Shown: one piece after another, positions 28,059 to 36,583 of the stretch
Layout of the letters: each line of letters starts with the position of its first letter
How positions within the stretch are numbered: position 1 is the stretch's first letter
NCBI RefSeq assembly: GCF_025770765.1
Contig: NZ_JANZKY010000003.1
Coordinates: 62,001-126,000 of the forward strand
Direction of reading: 5' to 3'
Length of the DNA: 64,000 bases
DNA from: Propionivibrio soli
Lineage (GTDB): Bacteria; Pseudomonadota; Gammaproteobacteria; Burkholderiales; Rhodocyclaceae
Position numbers and translations under genes: made by a program
The notes under the pieces: generated by a model
Database searches by the model: none
Seen by the model: only the letters and a program-made list of their open reading frames with translations
What the model was told of the DNA's origin: nothing

Positions 28059-28780
28059 GCATGGGCTGGCTGTCCTGGCTCACCGGTGCGACGGCCACGC
28101 GGGCGGCGGAGCGGCTCTCTCCTGAGCAACGTGAAGCATTGGAAGCATGGCAACGTGTGCCGGAGCCCGACCTTCGCTATTCGCACCGCCAGTGCCGCTA
28201 CGTCGTGGTGGACGTCGAGTCGAGTGGGCTGGACACTCGCAAGGACCGGCTGATTTCGATCGGCGCCGTGTCCGTCGAGCGCGGGATGATCGACCTCGCG
28301 AGTGCTTTCCAGGTGGTCTTGCGCCAGGACCGCGCGAGCACTACGGAAAACATTCTGCTGCACGGGATTGGCGCGTCGGCGCAGATGGAAGGGGCCGAAC
28401 CGGTGGAGGCGTTGCTTTCCTTCCTCGACTATATTGGCAAAGCGCCCCTGGTCGCCTATCACGCCTTCTTCGATCGGGCGATGATCGATAAAACGATGCG
28501 CACGTATTTGGGGGCGGCACTGAACAGGACGTGGATCGACCTGACCTGGGTGCTTCCGGAGTTTTTTCCGGCCCGCATGGATGGTCGCGTGCCGCTCGAC
28601 GATTGGTTGAACCGCTTTGATATCGAGGTGATCGCTCGGCACAATGCCGTTTCGGACGCGTACGCGACCGCCAAGCTCTTGCAGATCGCGATGGCGCGGG
28701 GCGCGCAAAGGAACGCCGATACCCCGGCGAGTTTCATCGAGATCGAAAGCGCGCGCCGATGGATGTTCGAGAACCGCTGA
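28055..28780 (+). CDS. DnaQ-like 3'-5' exonuclease
   Basis: About 241 aa (GTG start overlapping the previous stop; an ATG two codons later is possible). DEDDh exonuclease motifs: VVVDVESSGLD (ExoI, Asp-x-Glu), the helix AYHAFFDRAMID (ExoII) and HNAVSDAYATAKL (ExoIII, His and Asp). Resembles the PolC/epsilon-type exonucleases that travel with CBS-DUF294 genes next to acetate symporters. The substrate is unknown. Confidence 0.88.
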   Translation: MSMGWLSWLTGATATRAAERLSPEQREALEAWQRVPEPDLRYSHRQCRYVVVDVESSGLDTRKDRLISIGAVSVERGMIDLASAFQVVLRQDRASTTENILLHGIGASAQMEGAEPVEALLSFLDYIGKAPLVAYHAFFDRAMIDKTMRTYLGAALNRTWIDLTWVLPEFFPARMDGRVPLDDWLNRFDIEVIARHNAVSDAYATAKLLQIAMARGAQRNADTPASFIEIESARRWMFENR

Positions 28781-28799
28781 GGGAGACCACGGGACTGCG

Positions 28800-30839
28800 A
28801 TGAAGCCTTCCTTGTCACGCGTCGGGCGCTACTACATCGCCTACATGGCGGCGTTCTTTTCTTTCATTCTCGCGCTCGGGGTTCTCGAACGTTACGGCAT
28901 GCCGGCACGCTGGATCGGCTACGCCTTCCTGTTTCTCACGCTGATTCTCTACGCCGCGATCGGGGTCGCCGCGCGTACATCGAACGTTGCCGAGTACTAC
29001 GTCGCGGGCCGCCGCGTCCCCGCGGTGTTCAACGGTATGGCGACAGCGGCCGATTGGATGAGCGCGGCCTCGTTCATGGGTCTGGCCGGTACCTTGTATC
29101 ACACGGGCTATCAAGGGCTGGCGTATGTCATGGGGTGGACGGGCGGTTTCGTCCTGGTGGCGCTGTTGCTTGCCCCGTACCTGAGGCGTTTCGGGCAGTA
29201 CACCATTCCCGATTTTCTGGCGGCGCGTTATGGCGGCAATGCGGCGCGGCTTGTGGGCGTATTCGCGACGGTGCTGGCGTCGTTCGTTTATGTCGTCGCT
29301 CAGATTTACGGGGTGGGCGTCATCACCAGCCGTTTCGTCGGTTTGCAGTTCGAGATCGGCGTCTTCGTCGGCCTCGCCGGAATCCTCGTCTGTTCTTTCC
29401 TGGGCGGCATGCGCGCGGTCACCTGGACGCAGGTGGCGCAATACCTGATTCTGATCGTCGCCTACCTCGTTCCGGTGACGATGCTTGCTTACAAAGCGAC
29501 CTCGGTACCGTTGCCGCAAATCATGTATGGCCGTGTGCTGCAGGAAGTACGTGCGCTGGAGACATCGATTGCCAGCAACCCGGCCGAAATCGATGTACGC
29601 CGCCTCTACAGCGAGCGTGCGCAATCCTTCGCGACCCGAATCGCCGGCTTGCCGGAGTCCCTCGTTGAAGAACGCCGCCAACTGTCCGAGCGGATCGACG
29701 AGCTGAAAAACAGTAACGCGCCGATGCGAGAAATCCTGCAGGTTGAGCGCCAGCGGCGCGAACTGCCAAAGACGGCTCCCGCCGCACGCGAATATTGGGC
29801 AGCGCAACAGCAGCGAGCGGTCGAACACGGCAGCGAACTCGTCCGTCATGACGAGCCGTTCCCCGGTACGCAAGCGGCGAGCAACACGGCGCGCCTGAAT
29901 TTCATGACGCTCGTTTTCTGCCTGATGGTCGGCACCGCTTCGTTGCCGCATGTCCTCATGCGTTATTACACGACGCCAAGCGTGCCCGAGGCGCGGCGTT
30001 CGGTGTTCTGGTCGCTGCTGTTCATTTTGGCGCTTTACCTGACGGCGCCGGCGTATGCGGTGTTTGCCAAATTCGAAATCTACGGGAACCTGATTGGCTC
30101 GACGATCGCGCAGTTGCCGAGCTGGATCGGTGCGTGGGGCCGTGTGGGGTTGATCTCGATCGAGGACATCAACGGCGATGGCATTCTGCAACTCGCCGAG
30201 TTGTCGCTCAATCCCGATGTCATCGTGTTGGCGACGCCCGAAATAGCCGGCTTACCGTATGTCGTTTCCGGCCTCGTGGCTGCCGGTGCGCTGGCGGCGG
30301 CATTGTCGACCGCAGACGGACTCTTGCTGACAATTGCCAGCGCGCTATCGCACGATGTGTACTACAAGGTGTTTCGCCCGGGAGCGACGACGCAATGGCG
30401 TCTTGTCGTGTCCAAGGCGCTGCTGCTCGTCGTCGCTGTTCTGGCGGCAATGGTCGCATCGCAAAAACCGGCGACCATTCTCTTTATGGTCGCCTGGGCG
30501 TTTTCGCTGGCCGGCGCGGCGTTTTTTCCCGCGTTGGTGCTCGGTATTTTCTGGACGCGAGCCAACAAGATCGGTGCCGTGAGCGGCATGATCACCGGGC
30601 TCGCGGTTACTTTGTACTACTTGCTGCGCGTGCAGTTCGATACGATCCCCTGGCTGGGCTTGCATGGCATCGGCATGGAGCCGTGGTTCGGAATCCAGTC
30701 GACGTCTGCCGGTGTGTGGGGTGTGGCCGCCGGTTTCGTGACCATCGTCTTGGTCAGCCTTCTTACGCCGCCGCCGGATCCGGAAACCCAGGAGTTCGTT
30801 GCCAGTGTACGCGTTCCTTTTCTACGCAGGAACGAGTAG
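28800..30839 (+). CDS. Sodium:solute symporter, ActP-like, with EF-hand loop
   Basis: 679 aa. SSS family: EYYVAGRRVPAVFNGMA, AADWMSAASFMG, GQYTIPDFLAARYG and EIAGLPYVVSGLVAAGALAAALSTADGLLL match the acetate permease branch. Two peculiarities: a hydrophilic Glu/Arg-rich insert of about 115 residues (243-360), and a perfect EF-hand-type loop DINGDGILQLAE at residues 456-467 between membrane helices. Probably imports acetate or another short carboxylate with Na+. 19 nt after the exonuclease gene. Confidence 0.9.
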   Translation: MKPSLSRVGRYYIAYMAAFFSFILALGVLERYGMPARWIGYAFLFLTLILYAAIGVAARTSNVAEYYVAGRRVPAVFNGMATAADWMSAASFMGLAGTLYHTGYQGLAYVMGWTGGFVLVALLLAPYLRRFGQYTIPDFLAARYGGNAARLVGVFATVLASFVYVVAQIYGVGVITSRFVGLQFEIGVFVGLAGILVCSFLGGMRAVTWTQVAQYLILIVAYLVPVTMLAYKATSVPLPQIMYGRVLQEVRALETSIASNPAEIDVRRLYSERAQSFATRIAGLPESLVEERRQLSERIDELKNSNAPMREILQVERQRRELPKTAPAAREYWAAQQQRAVEHGSELVRHDEPFPGTQAASNTARLNFMTLVFCLMVGTASLPHVLMRYYTTPSVPEARRSVFWSLLFILALYLTAPAYAVFAKFEIYGNLIGSTIAQLPSWIGAWGRVGLISIEDINGDGILQLAELSLNPDVIVLATPEIAGLPYVVSGLVAAGALAAALSTADGLLLTIASALSHDVYYKVFRPGATTQWRLVVSKALLLVVAVLAAMVASQKPATILFMVAWAFSLAGAAFFPALVLGIFWTRANKIGAVSGMITGLAVTLYYLLRVQFDTIPWLGLHGIGMEPWFGIQSTSAGVWGVAAGFVTIVLVSLLTPPPDPETQEFVASVRVPFLRRNE

Positions 30840-30920
30840 CGGGTAGTCCGACAAAAACCCTTCAATAAGTCTGGTTTTTATCTGTAAGGGTGGTGTAAGC
30901 ATCGGGTTTCTATTCTTTAT

Positions 30921-30960
30921 CGGCCTCGAACGGCGGCGCGCAACGCCGCCGAGAAGGCCG
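30921..30960 (+). terminator. Stem-loop after the first symporter
   Basis: CGGCGGCG / CGCCGCCG stem extended by outer CGGCC / GGCCG pairs. No T-run, so possibly a processing or attenuation hairpin before the DUF4212 gene. Confidence 0.5.
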
Positions 30961-31066
30961 GGTCAAAAGAGCCTGCATCACTTGAAAGGGAGGAGTGTTT
31001 GCGGAACGTCCGCGAGGCGCCGGGTTAAGCCGGCTTCTTTCAAGAACGACACAGGAGGAAGGTCAG

Positions 31067-31330
31067 ATGCAGCTTACTCAGAGACACCGGGAGTACTGGC
31101 GGCGAAACATACGCATCACCGGCATTCTGCTCGCCGTGTGGTTCGTCGTTACCTTCGTCGTCAGCTTCTATGCCCGCGAATTGAGCGGGATTACGATCCT
31201 CGGCTTCCCGCTTGGTTTCTACATGGGGGCGCAGGGCTCCTTGATTGTTTACGTCGTCATCATCTGGTATTACGCGCGTTACATGAACACGCTCGACCAG
31301 GAATACGGCGTTCACGAAGGAGACGACTAA
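31067..31330 (+). CDS. DUF4212 small membrane protein
   Basis: 87 aa, two membrane helices (about 16-38 and 50-72). Matches the DUF4212 pattern: HREYWRRNIR at the start, FPLGFYMGAQGSLIVYV, and the ending RYMNTLDQEYGV. These proteins are encoded beside VC_2705-type sodium:solute symporters and are thought to be their small partner. AGGAGG upstream; stop overlaps the next start (TAATG). Confidence 0.92.
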   Translation: MQLTQRHREYWRRNIRITGILLAVWFVVTFVVSFYARELSGITILGFPLGFYMGAQGSLIVYVVIIWYYARYMNTLDQEYGVHEGDD

Positions 31331-33417
31331 TGGCCACTCAGTCCTCCAACGCCCTGTTCTTCAGGCAGCTTTCGCGTTACTACGCGTTCTACACGGGCGG
31401 TTTTATCGCCTTCATCATCTTCGTGGGTATCCTCGAGCAGATCGGCGTTCCGAACAAGATACTCGGTTACCTTTTTCTGGCAGCGACGGTGCTGCTGTAC
31501 GCCGGCATCGGTGTCATGTCGAAGACAGCCGACGTCAGTGAATACTACGTGGCCGGGCGGCGCGTACCCGCGTTATTCAACGGCATGGCCACCGGCGCCG
31601 ACTGGATGTCGGCGGCGTCGTTCATCGGCATGGCCGGCACGCTGTACCTTTCGGGGTACGACGGGTTGGCCTTCGTCATGGGGTGGACGGGGGGCTATTG
31701 CCTGGTGGCGCTGTTCCTCGCTCCTTACCTGAGGAAGTTCGGGCAGTTCACGATTCCGGATTTTCTCGGGGCACGCTTCGGCGGCCATATCCCGCGCATG
31801 ATCGGCGTGCTGGCGGCGATTCTGTGCTCCTTCACGTACGTGATTGCGCAGATCTACGGTGTCGGCATCATCACCTCGCGCTTCACGGGGCTCGAGTTCA
31901 GCGTGGGCGTGTTTGCCGGCCTCGCGGGGATTCTCGTCTGCTCATTCCTCGGTGGGATGAAGGCGGTCACATGGACGCAGGTAGCGCAGTACATCATCCT
32001 GATCGTCGCTTACATGATTCCGGTCGTCTGGCTCTCGGTTCAGCAGACGGGTAATCCGATCCCGCAAATCGCCTACGGCCAGCAGTTGCAGAAGATCGGC
32101 GAGCGCGAAAACGTGCTTAACGACAAGACATCCGACCTTGGTGCGAAGGAAGAATCGGTACGCGCTATCTTCCGCGAACGAGCCGCGGCGGCCGACGCGC
32201 GCTTGAAAGGGCTGGAAACGGGCGGCGAAGCGTTCCTCGCCGACGAACGGGCAAAGGCCGAGGCCAAGGTCACCGAGCTGCGGGCATCGAACGCCTCCGA
32301 CACCGCAGCGATTGCGGCGGCAGAAAAGGCGGTGGCCGATTTCCCGAAGGATGTAGCGGAAGCCAAGAAAGCGTGGACCGCCGCGAAGGCTGGCGCCGCC
32401 GCCCGGGCCGCACCGGTGAAGCCGCATGCTGAAGCGTTCGCCGGCAAGGACGAGAAAGCCCAAGGCATCGCCAAGAAGAACTTCCTGGCGCTCGTTTTCT
32501 GTCTGATGGTCGGCACCGCGGCGCTCCCGCACATCCTGATGCGTTTCTACACAACGCCCTCGGTGAAGGAAGCGCGGCGCTCGGTATTCTGGTCGCTGTT
32601 CTTCATCTTCCTGTTGTACTTCACGGCCCCGGCGCTCGCCGTTCTCACTAAGTACGACGTCTATCACAACCTCGTCGGCTCGGCGTTTGCGCAGCTGCCG
32701 GCTTGGGCGGCGAACTGGGCGGCCGTCGACAACACCTTGATGAACATCTCCGACGTGAACATGGACGGTATCGTGCAGCTAGCGGAGATCGTCATCGGCG
32801 GTGACCTCATCGTTCTGGCGACGCCGGAGATCGCGGGCCTGCCGTATGTCATCTCGGGCCTGGTGGCGGCTGGAGGCTTGGCGGCGGCGCTGTCCACAGC
32901 GGATGGCCTGCTGCTGACGATCGCCAATGCGCTATCGCACGACGTCTACTACAAGATGATCGACCAGAACGCTACCACCACGCGGCGCATCGTCGTCTCG
33001 AAGGTGTTGCTACTCGTGGTCGCCGTCGTCGCCGCGTATGTGACGTCGCTCAAGCCGGGGAATATTCTCTTCCTCGTTGGCGCAGCGTTCTCGCTTGCCG
33101 CTTCGGCCTTCTTCCCGGCGCTCGTCTGCGGCATTTTCTGGAAGCGGGCTAATCAGTTCGGCGCCGTCCTCGGCATGGTTCTTGGCCTCGGCATCTGTGT
33201 CTACTACATGTACATGACGTATCCGTTCTTCGGCGTCAATGCACCGCTGTGGTGGGACATCAACCCGATCTCGGCCGGCATCTTCGGCATCCCGCTCGGG
33301 TTTATCGGCATCATTGTCGGCTCGCTGGTGTCGCCGTCGCCGTCGCGCGAAGTCCAGGATCTTGTCGACAACGTGCGATACCCGAACCTCGAGTCCGGGA
33401 CGCCCCATCCAATCTGA
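31330..33417 (+). CDS. Sodium:solute symporter with EF-hand loop (DUF4212-linked)
   Basis: 695 aa, a paralogue of the symporter at 28800. Same signatures (EYYVAGRRVPALFNGMA, GADWMSAASFIG, EIAGLPYVISGLVAAGGLAAAL). Its hydrophilic insert (about 249-382) is Ala/Lys/Glu-rich and probably coiled coil. The EF-hand-like loop is DVNMDGIVQLAE (475-486). Coupled by TAATG to the DUF4212 gene, so the two are likely one transporter. Followed by a strong terminator. Confidence 0.92.
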   Translation: MATQSSNALFFRQLSRYYAFYTGGFIAFIIFVGILEQIGVPNKILGYLFLAATVLLYAGIGVMSKTADVSEYYVAGRRVPALFNGMATGADWMSAASFIGMAGTLYLSGYDGLAFVMGWTGGYCLVALFLAPYLRKFGQFTIPDFLGARFGGHIPRMIGVLAAILCSFTYVIAQIYGVGIITSRFTGLEFSVGVFAGLAGILVCSFLGGMKAVTWTQVAQYIILIVAYMIPVVWLSVQQTGNPIPQIAYGQQLQKIGERENVLNDKTSDLGAKEESVRAIFRERAAAADARLKGLETGGEAFLADERAKAEAKVTELRASNASDTAAIAAAEKAVADFPKDVAEAKKAWTAAKAGAAARAAPVKPHAEAFAGKDEKAQGIAKKNFLALVFCLMVGTAALPHILMRFYTTPSVKEARRSVFWSLFFIFLLYFTAPALAVLTKYDVYHNLVGSAFAQLPAWAANWAAVDNTLMNISDVNMDGIVQLAEIVIGGDLIVLATPEIAGLPYVISGLVAAGGLAAALSTADGLLLTIANALSHDVYYKMIDQNATTTRRIVVSKVLLLVVAVVAAYVTSLKPGNILFLVGAAFSLAASAFFPALVCGIFWKRANQFGAVLGMVLGLGICVYYMYMTYPFFGVNAPLWWDINPISAGIFGIPLGFIGIIVGSLVSPSPSREVQDLVDNVRYPNLESGTPHPI

Positions 33418-33436
33418 GTAACGTTAACTTCTCAAG

Positions 33437-33462
33437 GGACCCGCTGCGGCGGGTCCTTTTTT
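33437..33462 (+). terminator. Terminator after symporter module
   Basis: GGACCCGC / GCGGGTCC stem, 4-nt loop TGCG, then six T. Confidence 0.95.
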
Positions 33463-33508
33463 GGTTATTGCCCGCGAGGAGGAGACAGTCGCGAGGTAAG
33501 CCCGATAT

Positions 33509-34096
33509 CTAGAAAGGAATCTCGGTGAAAAGATGCGCGAGATCATCGCGCCCGGTATCGCGGATGAGTTGGTTGGCGCGCCGGGGATCGAACTCCTTGA
33601 GCTTTTCGACTACCTGCGCAACGCGTTGAGGACGTTGCGCGAGGTGACTCTCCATGCCCAGGCGATACCACGCTTCCCCATGCATCGGTTGCAGCTTGGA
33701 CGCGGTTTCAAAGGAATTTGCCGCATCATTGTGCTTTTCCTGCGCTGCGTAGGCCAAGCCCATGCCGAACCAGGCGCGATCGAGTTTCGGATTGAGATCA
33801 ACGGCTTTCTCGAAGGCGGCGATAGCCTGCGACCAGTCACCACCGCGCTCACAAGCGAAGCCGAGGTTGAACCAGGTTTCAGCGCTCGCGGGCTCAAGAC
33901 GCGCGGCTTCACCGAACCAATAGGCGCCCTCGCTGAGCTTGTTTTGCTGAGTCGCTATGAAGCCGAGATGGCGTGCAATCTTGGCGCTGGCCCCGTAACG
34001 GTAGGCCGCAGCATAGTGCTCGTAGGCGCGACGATTCTTGCCCGCAAAATGCGCCAACCAGCCACGAGTCGAATGCCGCCACTGTTCGAAGTTCAC
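33509..34096 (-). CDS. Tetratricopeptide repeat protein
   Basis: 195 aa of four to five TPR units: AAAYRYGASAKIARHLGFIA, ASAETWFNLGFACERGGDWSQA, AFEKAVDLNPKLDRAWFGMG, SFETASKLQPMHGEAWYRLG. No signal peptide or enzymatic domain; a protein-protein scaffold. Convergent with the symporter module. Confidence 0.85.
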   Translation of the reverse strand: MNFEQWRHSTRGWLAHFAGKNRRAYEHYAAAYRYGASAKIARHLGFIATQQNKLSEGAYWFGEAARLEPASAETWFNLGFACERGGDWSQAIAAFEKAVDLNPKLDRAWFGMGLAYAAQEKHNDAANSFETASKLQPMHGEAWYRLGMESHLAQRPQRVAQVVEKLKEFDPRRANQLIRDTGRDDLAHLFTEIPF

Positions 34097-34259
34097 GCTC
34101 GTCTTTCCTCAATTTGTAGGCACGGTGTTGCACGGAGTGGTGCCCTCGGAGAGCCGTCCAGCATCACCACGTGCATAGCATTCGTCAGGTCGTCGCACCA
34201 CGGCGTTTGCGGTTATCCTGATTTAGCCCATTAGAATAGCCTCTGATCGGAAAGTGCCC

Positions 34260-34565
34260 ATGGCCAACGTCGAAATCCAGATTCTTACCGTTCTGCGCGC
34301 GCTCGCCGAAGTGGCAGGGCTCTTTCTGCTCGCTCAGGGTGTGCTGTTCGTGCTTGCAGGAAGCACGCGCGAGAAAAACCCGATCTACCAGCTTTTTTGC
34401 GTCATCACCCGGCCGGCGATAAGGATGACACGGTTCATTACGCCGAAGGCGATTGTCGACAAACACGTCCCCTTCGTCGCGTTTTTCCTCCTCTTCTGGC
34501 TCTGGATACTTCTCGCGTACGTGCGTCAGGTGCTTTGCCAGCTGAACGGCCTCATCTGCCATTGA
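34260..34565 (+). CDS. Small membrane protein
   Basis: 101 aa, two hydrophobic segments (about 10-32 and 67-89) with a basic loop RPAIRMTRFITPK between them, an arrangement resembling YggT-type proteins. Function unknown. Ends about 90 nt before tRNA-Ser. Confidence 0.7.
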   Translation: MANVEIQILTVLRALAEVAGLFLLAQGVLFVLAGSTREKNPIYQLFCVITRPAIRMTRFITPKAIVDKHVPFVAFFLLFWLWILLAYVRQVLCQLNGLICH

Positions 34566-34656
34566 TAGGCATTTCGGAAGCCGAGCGGACCTCGCCCCTT
34601 GCCTTCCGGCTGCGTTTGTTGATCATTCCAGCTTCTGCTAGAATGCGCCCTCTTTC

Positions 34657-34747
34657 GGAGAGGTGGATGAGTGGTTTAAGTCGCACGCCTGGAAAGCGTG
34701 TTTAGGGTAATACCCTAACGCGGGTTCGAATCCCGCCCTCTCCGCCA
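34657..34747 (+). tRNA. tRNA-Ser (anticodon GGA)
   Basis: 91-nt class II tRNA. Acceptor stem GGAGAGG pairs with CCTCTCC, discriminator G then encoded CCA. Anticodon stem CACGC/GCGTG with loop CTGGAAA, anticodon GGA. Long variable arm TTAGGGTAATACCCTAA. T-arm GGGTTCGAATCCC. The 3' end serves as the attachment site of the integrative element. Confidence 0.97.
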
Positions 34748-34748
34748 G
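34720..34748 (+). repeat. attL (29-bp direct repeat, tRNA 3' end)
   Basis: Begins GCGGGTTCGAATCCCG and ends CTCTCCGCCAG; identical to 40108-40136. Covers the T-arm, acceptor 3' strand and CCA of tRNA-Ser. Confidence 0.93.
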
Positions 34749-34760
34749 TAGATATATCGT

Positions 34761-34792
34761 AAGCCGCTGAAGTTTAGCGGCTTTTTGTTTTT
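34761..34792 (+). terminator. Element-borne terminator for tRNA-Ser
   Basis: AAGCCGCT / AGCGGCTT stem, 7-nt loop, then a T-rich run. It lies just inside the element, 13 nt after the CCA. Confidence 0.85.
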
Positions 34793-34859
34793 ATGTTGCC
34801 GTGATGCTGCCGTGAAATTGGCATGGTTTTGCGCCGATATGGCAGCTTCTTGGCAGCCT

Positions 34860-35180
34860 CTACCTTCCCTCTTGTGACCATACTGGTGCTGCTATTGACT
34901 CGTATCCATAGGTACCAGGGGAAGTGATTTCCTGGTCCTTCCCGCTCCCTCCTGAAGCCCAAGCCATTTTCCCCGAGAGTGCGTGGTAGACATCACCTCG
35001 AACCTTCTGATTCTTGAAATAGGGGGCTACCCCGTCTAAGGGGCCGTCTTGGTTCCCTCCAATCGAGGTGATTTGTGCAATGTTGTACGACCAGGAATTG
35101 CGTCTGACCCAGAATCCACAGCGATTGCCGTTTTGGACGTACATTTCGTAAATGTTCTTCGATCCATTTGCTCCTGTCAT
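34860..35180 (-). CDS. Unknown protein of the integrative element
   Basis: 106 aa from the ATG at 35180 (an in-frame start four codons upstream is also possible). Composition and segments such as GNRCGFWVRRNSW, YNIAQITSIGG and DVYHALSGKMAW look like a real small soluble protein with aromatic-rich strands. No domain recognised. Located between attL and the integrase gene, the position where accessory genes are often carried. Confidence 0.5.
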   Translation of the reverse strand: MTGANGSKNIYEMYVQNGNRCGFWVRRNSWSYNIAQITSIGGNQDGPLDGVAPYFKNQKVRGDVYHALSGKMAWASGGSGKDQEITSPGTYGYESIAAPVWSQEGR

Positions 35181-35259
35181 GCTTTCCTCCAACTGGTTCT
35201 CATCGACACGAAAGATTCGATTCCATTGGCTGTCATCGCAGCGTTAGGCGTTTTGTCAT

Positions 35260-36423
35260 CTACAACGTCTGTCGCCCAAACATCGCTACGGCTCGATTTC
35301 CGGCCTCTGGTGCTGCATCGGTAATCCATCGCCCGTATGTTCTTGCAATCATGGTTAGGTCGCTATGCCCCATTTGCTGAGCCAACCACACCGGCGACTC
35401 ACCGGCCGTTAGCATCATCGAGGCGAACGTGTGCCGTGTCTGGTATTGGCGCCTATAGCGTACTCCTGCGCGTTTCAGTGCTGGTACCCATGCGGAATGT
35501 CGAATTGGCTGATCACCTTCCCACGGCTCGCCGGTACGCGGATTTAGAAAGACCTCCCTTCCTATCAGCAAGCTAAATTGCTTCTGCGCTTCAAGTGCAT
35601 TGAGGGCAGGGGTAAGCAGCTTAACGTCTCTTGTTCCCCGGCGTGTCTTTGTCCCCTCTGGCTCGTCGGCAGCCTGAGTTTTTGCACGACTGACCCGAGC
35701 GATGCCGCGCCGCGTATCGATGTCTCCCCACTCAAGCGCAGCCAGTTCCGAGGTTCTCATGCCAGTCCAAAACGCGAATTGGAACAAGTTTCGGTGTTGC
35801 GGCTCAGCGCATGAATCGAGAATTGCTGCCTGCTCGTCAGCGGTGAATGGATCAACGTCATCCAGAGGTTTCGGAGCCTCCTTCCTCGCAAATTTCCAAC
35901 CGAAGAGCGGGTTGAGTTGAATCAGGTCATCATTAACAGCATCCTGCAATGCGGCTCGCAGAACGCTTTGCACGTTTGCTAATCGCTTGTTTGTGACGTT
36001 CTGGCTCTCACACCATTCTCTAATATGCGAGCGTTTCAGGTCGGTCAAGCGATGCCTTCCGAGAGCCGGTACCAAGGTGTTGAAGACGATCTTCTTGTAG
36101 TCATCCCACGTACTTGCTTTCAGGTGTTGCCGCTGCCTGTTAAGCCATGTTTCTAAGTAGTCTTCGAGTCGGTACCCGGCGCCCTGATAGTCCGCAAACG
36201 CAAATCGACGAGGCGAGTCAGGGAATGTGGTTTCGTAGTCGAACGTCCCACGCTCGATAGCGTCGATAATCGCTGCACGGTGGAGTTCGGCTCGCTTTAG
36301 ATTTGTAGGGGTGGGGGGGAGTTTGATGCGTTCGCGGCACCTTTGACCACGGTAGGTAAAGTCGATCTGGATCGACGAATCTGAGATGGCGCGCACGCCA
36401 AGCCGTTGCCGTTTTCCACCCAT
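35260..36423 (-). CDS. int: Tyrosine recombinase/integrase
   Basis: 387 aa. N-terminal arm-binding segment (1-60), SAM-like core-binding domain (85-180), catalytic domain (195-380). Catalytic residues seen: Arg223 in TGMRTSELAALEWGD, Arg330 in YQTRHTFASMM, His352 in QQMGHSDLTMIARTYG and nucleophile Tyr363. Start at 36423 is chosen for similarity; it overlaps the 3' part of the excisionase gene. Its 3' end faces the tRNA attachment site, the usual orientation. Catalyses integration at tRNA-Ser(GGA). Confidence 0.95.
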   Translation of the reverse strand: MGGKRQRLGVRAISDSSIQIDFTYRGQRCRERIKLPPTPTNLKRAELHRAAIIDAIERGTFDYETTFPDSPRRFAFADYQGAGYRLEDYLETWLNRQRQHLKASTWDDYKKIVFNTLVPALGRHRLTDLKRSHIREWCESQNVTNKRLANVQSVLRAALQDAVNDDLIQLNPLFGWKFARKEAPKPLDDVDPFTADEQAAILDSCAEPQHRNLFQFAFWTGMRTSELAALEWGDIDTRRGIARVSRAKTQAADEPEGTKTRRGTRDVKLLTPALNALEAQKQFSLLIGREVFLNPRTGEPWEGDQPIRHSAWVPALKRAGVRYRRQYQTRHTFASMMLTAGESPVWLAQQMGHSDLTMIARTYGRWITDAAPEAGNRAVAMFGRQTL

Positions 36424-36581
36424 TGGTGATACCCCTCGATATCGATTAGCACGTGCCCATCCGGTGCGCGCTTCCATACACGGCCTTCTAGCCAAACACC
36501 GTCGCGAATTTTTCCCCGAATGGCGTATTCCGTATAACCGGATTCCGTAGAGAATTGGTGTATGGTCTTGTAGCGGATCAT
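36297..36581 (-). CDS. Excisionase-like DNA-binding protein
   Basis: 94 aa. The N-terminal half is winged-helix excisionase-like: TEYAIRGKIRDGVWLEGRVW, then HVLIDIEGYHQWVENG, the pattern of Xis proteins beside tyrosine integrases. Starts 2 nt after the Rep stop and overlaps the integrase start by 127 nt, so the three are co-expressed. The C-terminal ~30 residues overlap int and are low-complexity. Confidence 0.8.
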   Translation of the reverse strand: MIRYKTIHQFSTESGYTEYAIRGKIRDGVWLEGRVWKRAPDGHVLIDIEGYHQWVENGNGLACAPSQIRRSRSTLPTVVKGAANASNSPPPLQI

Positions 36582-36583
36582 GG

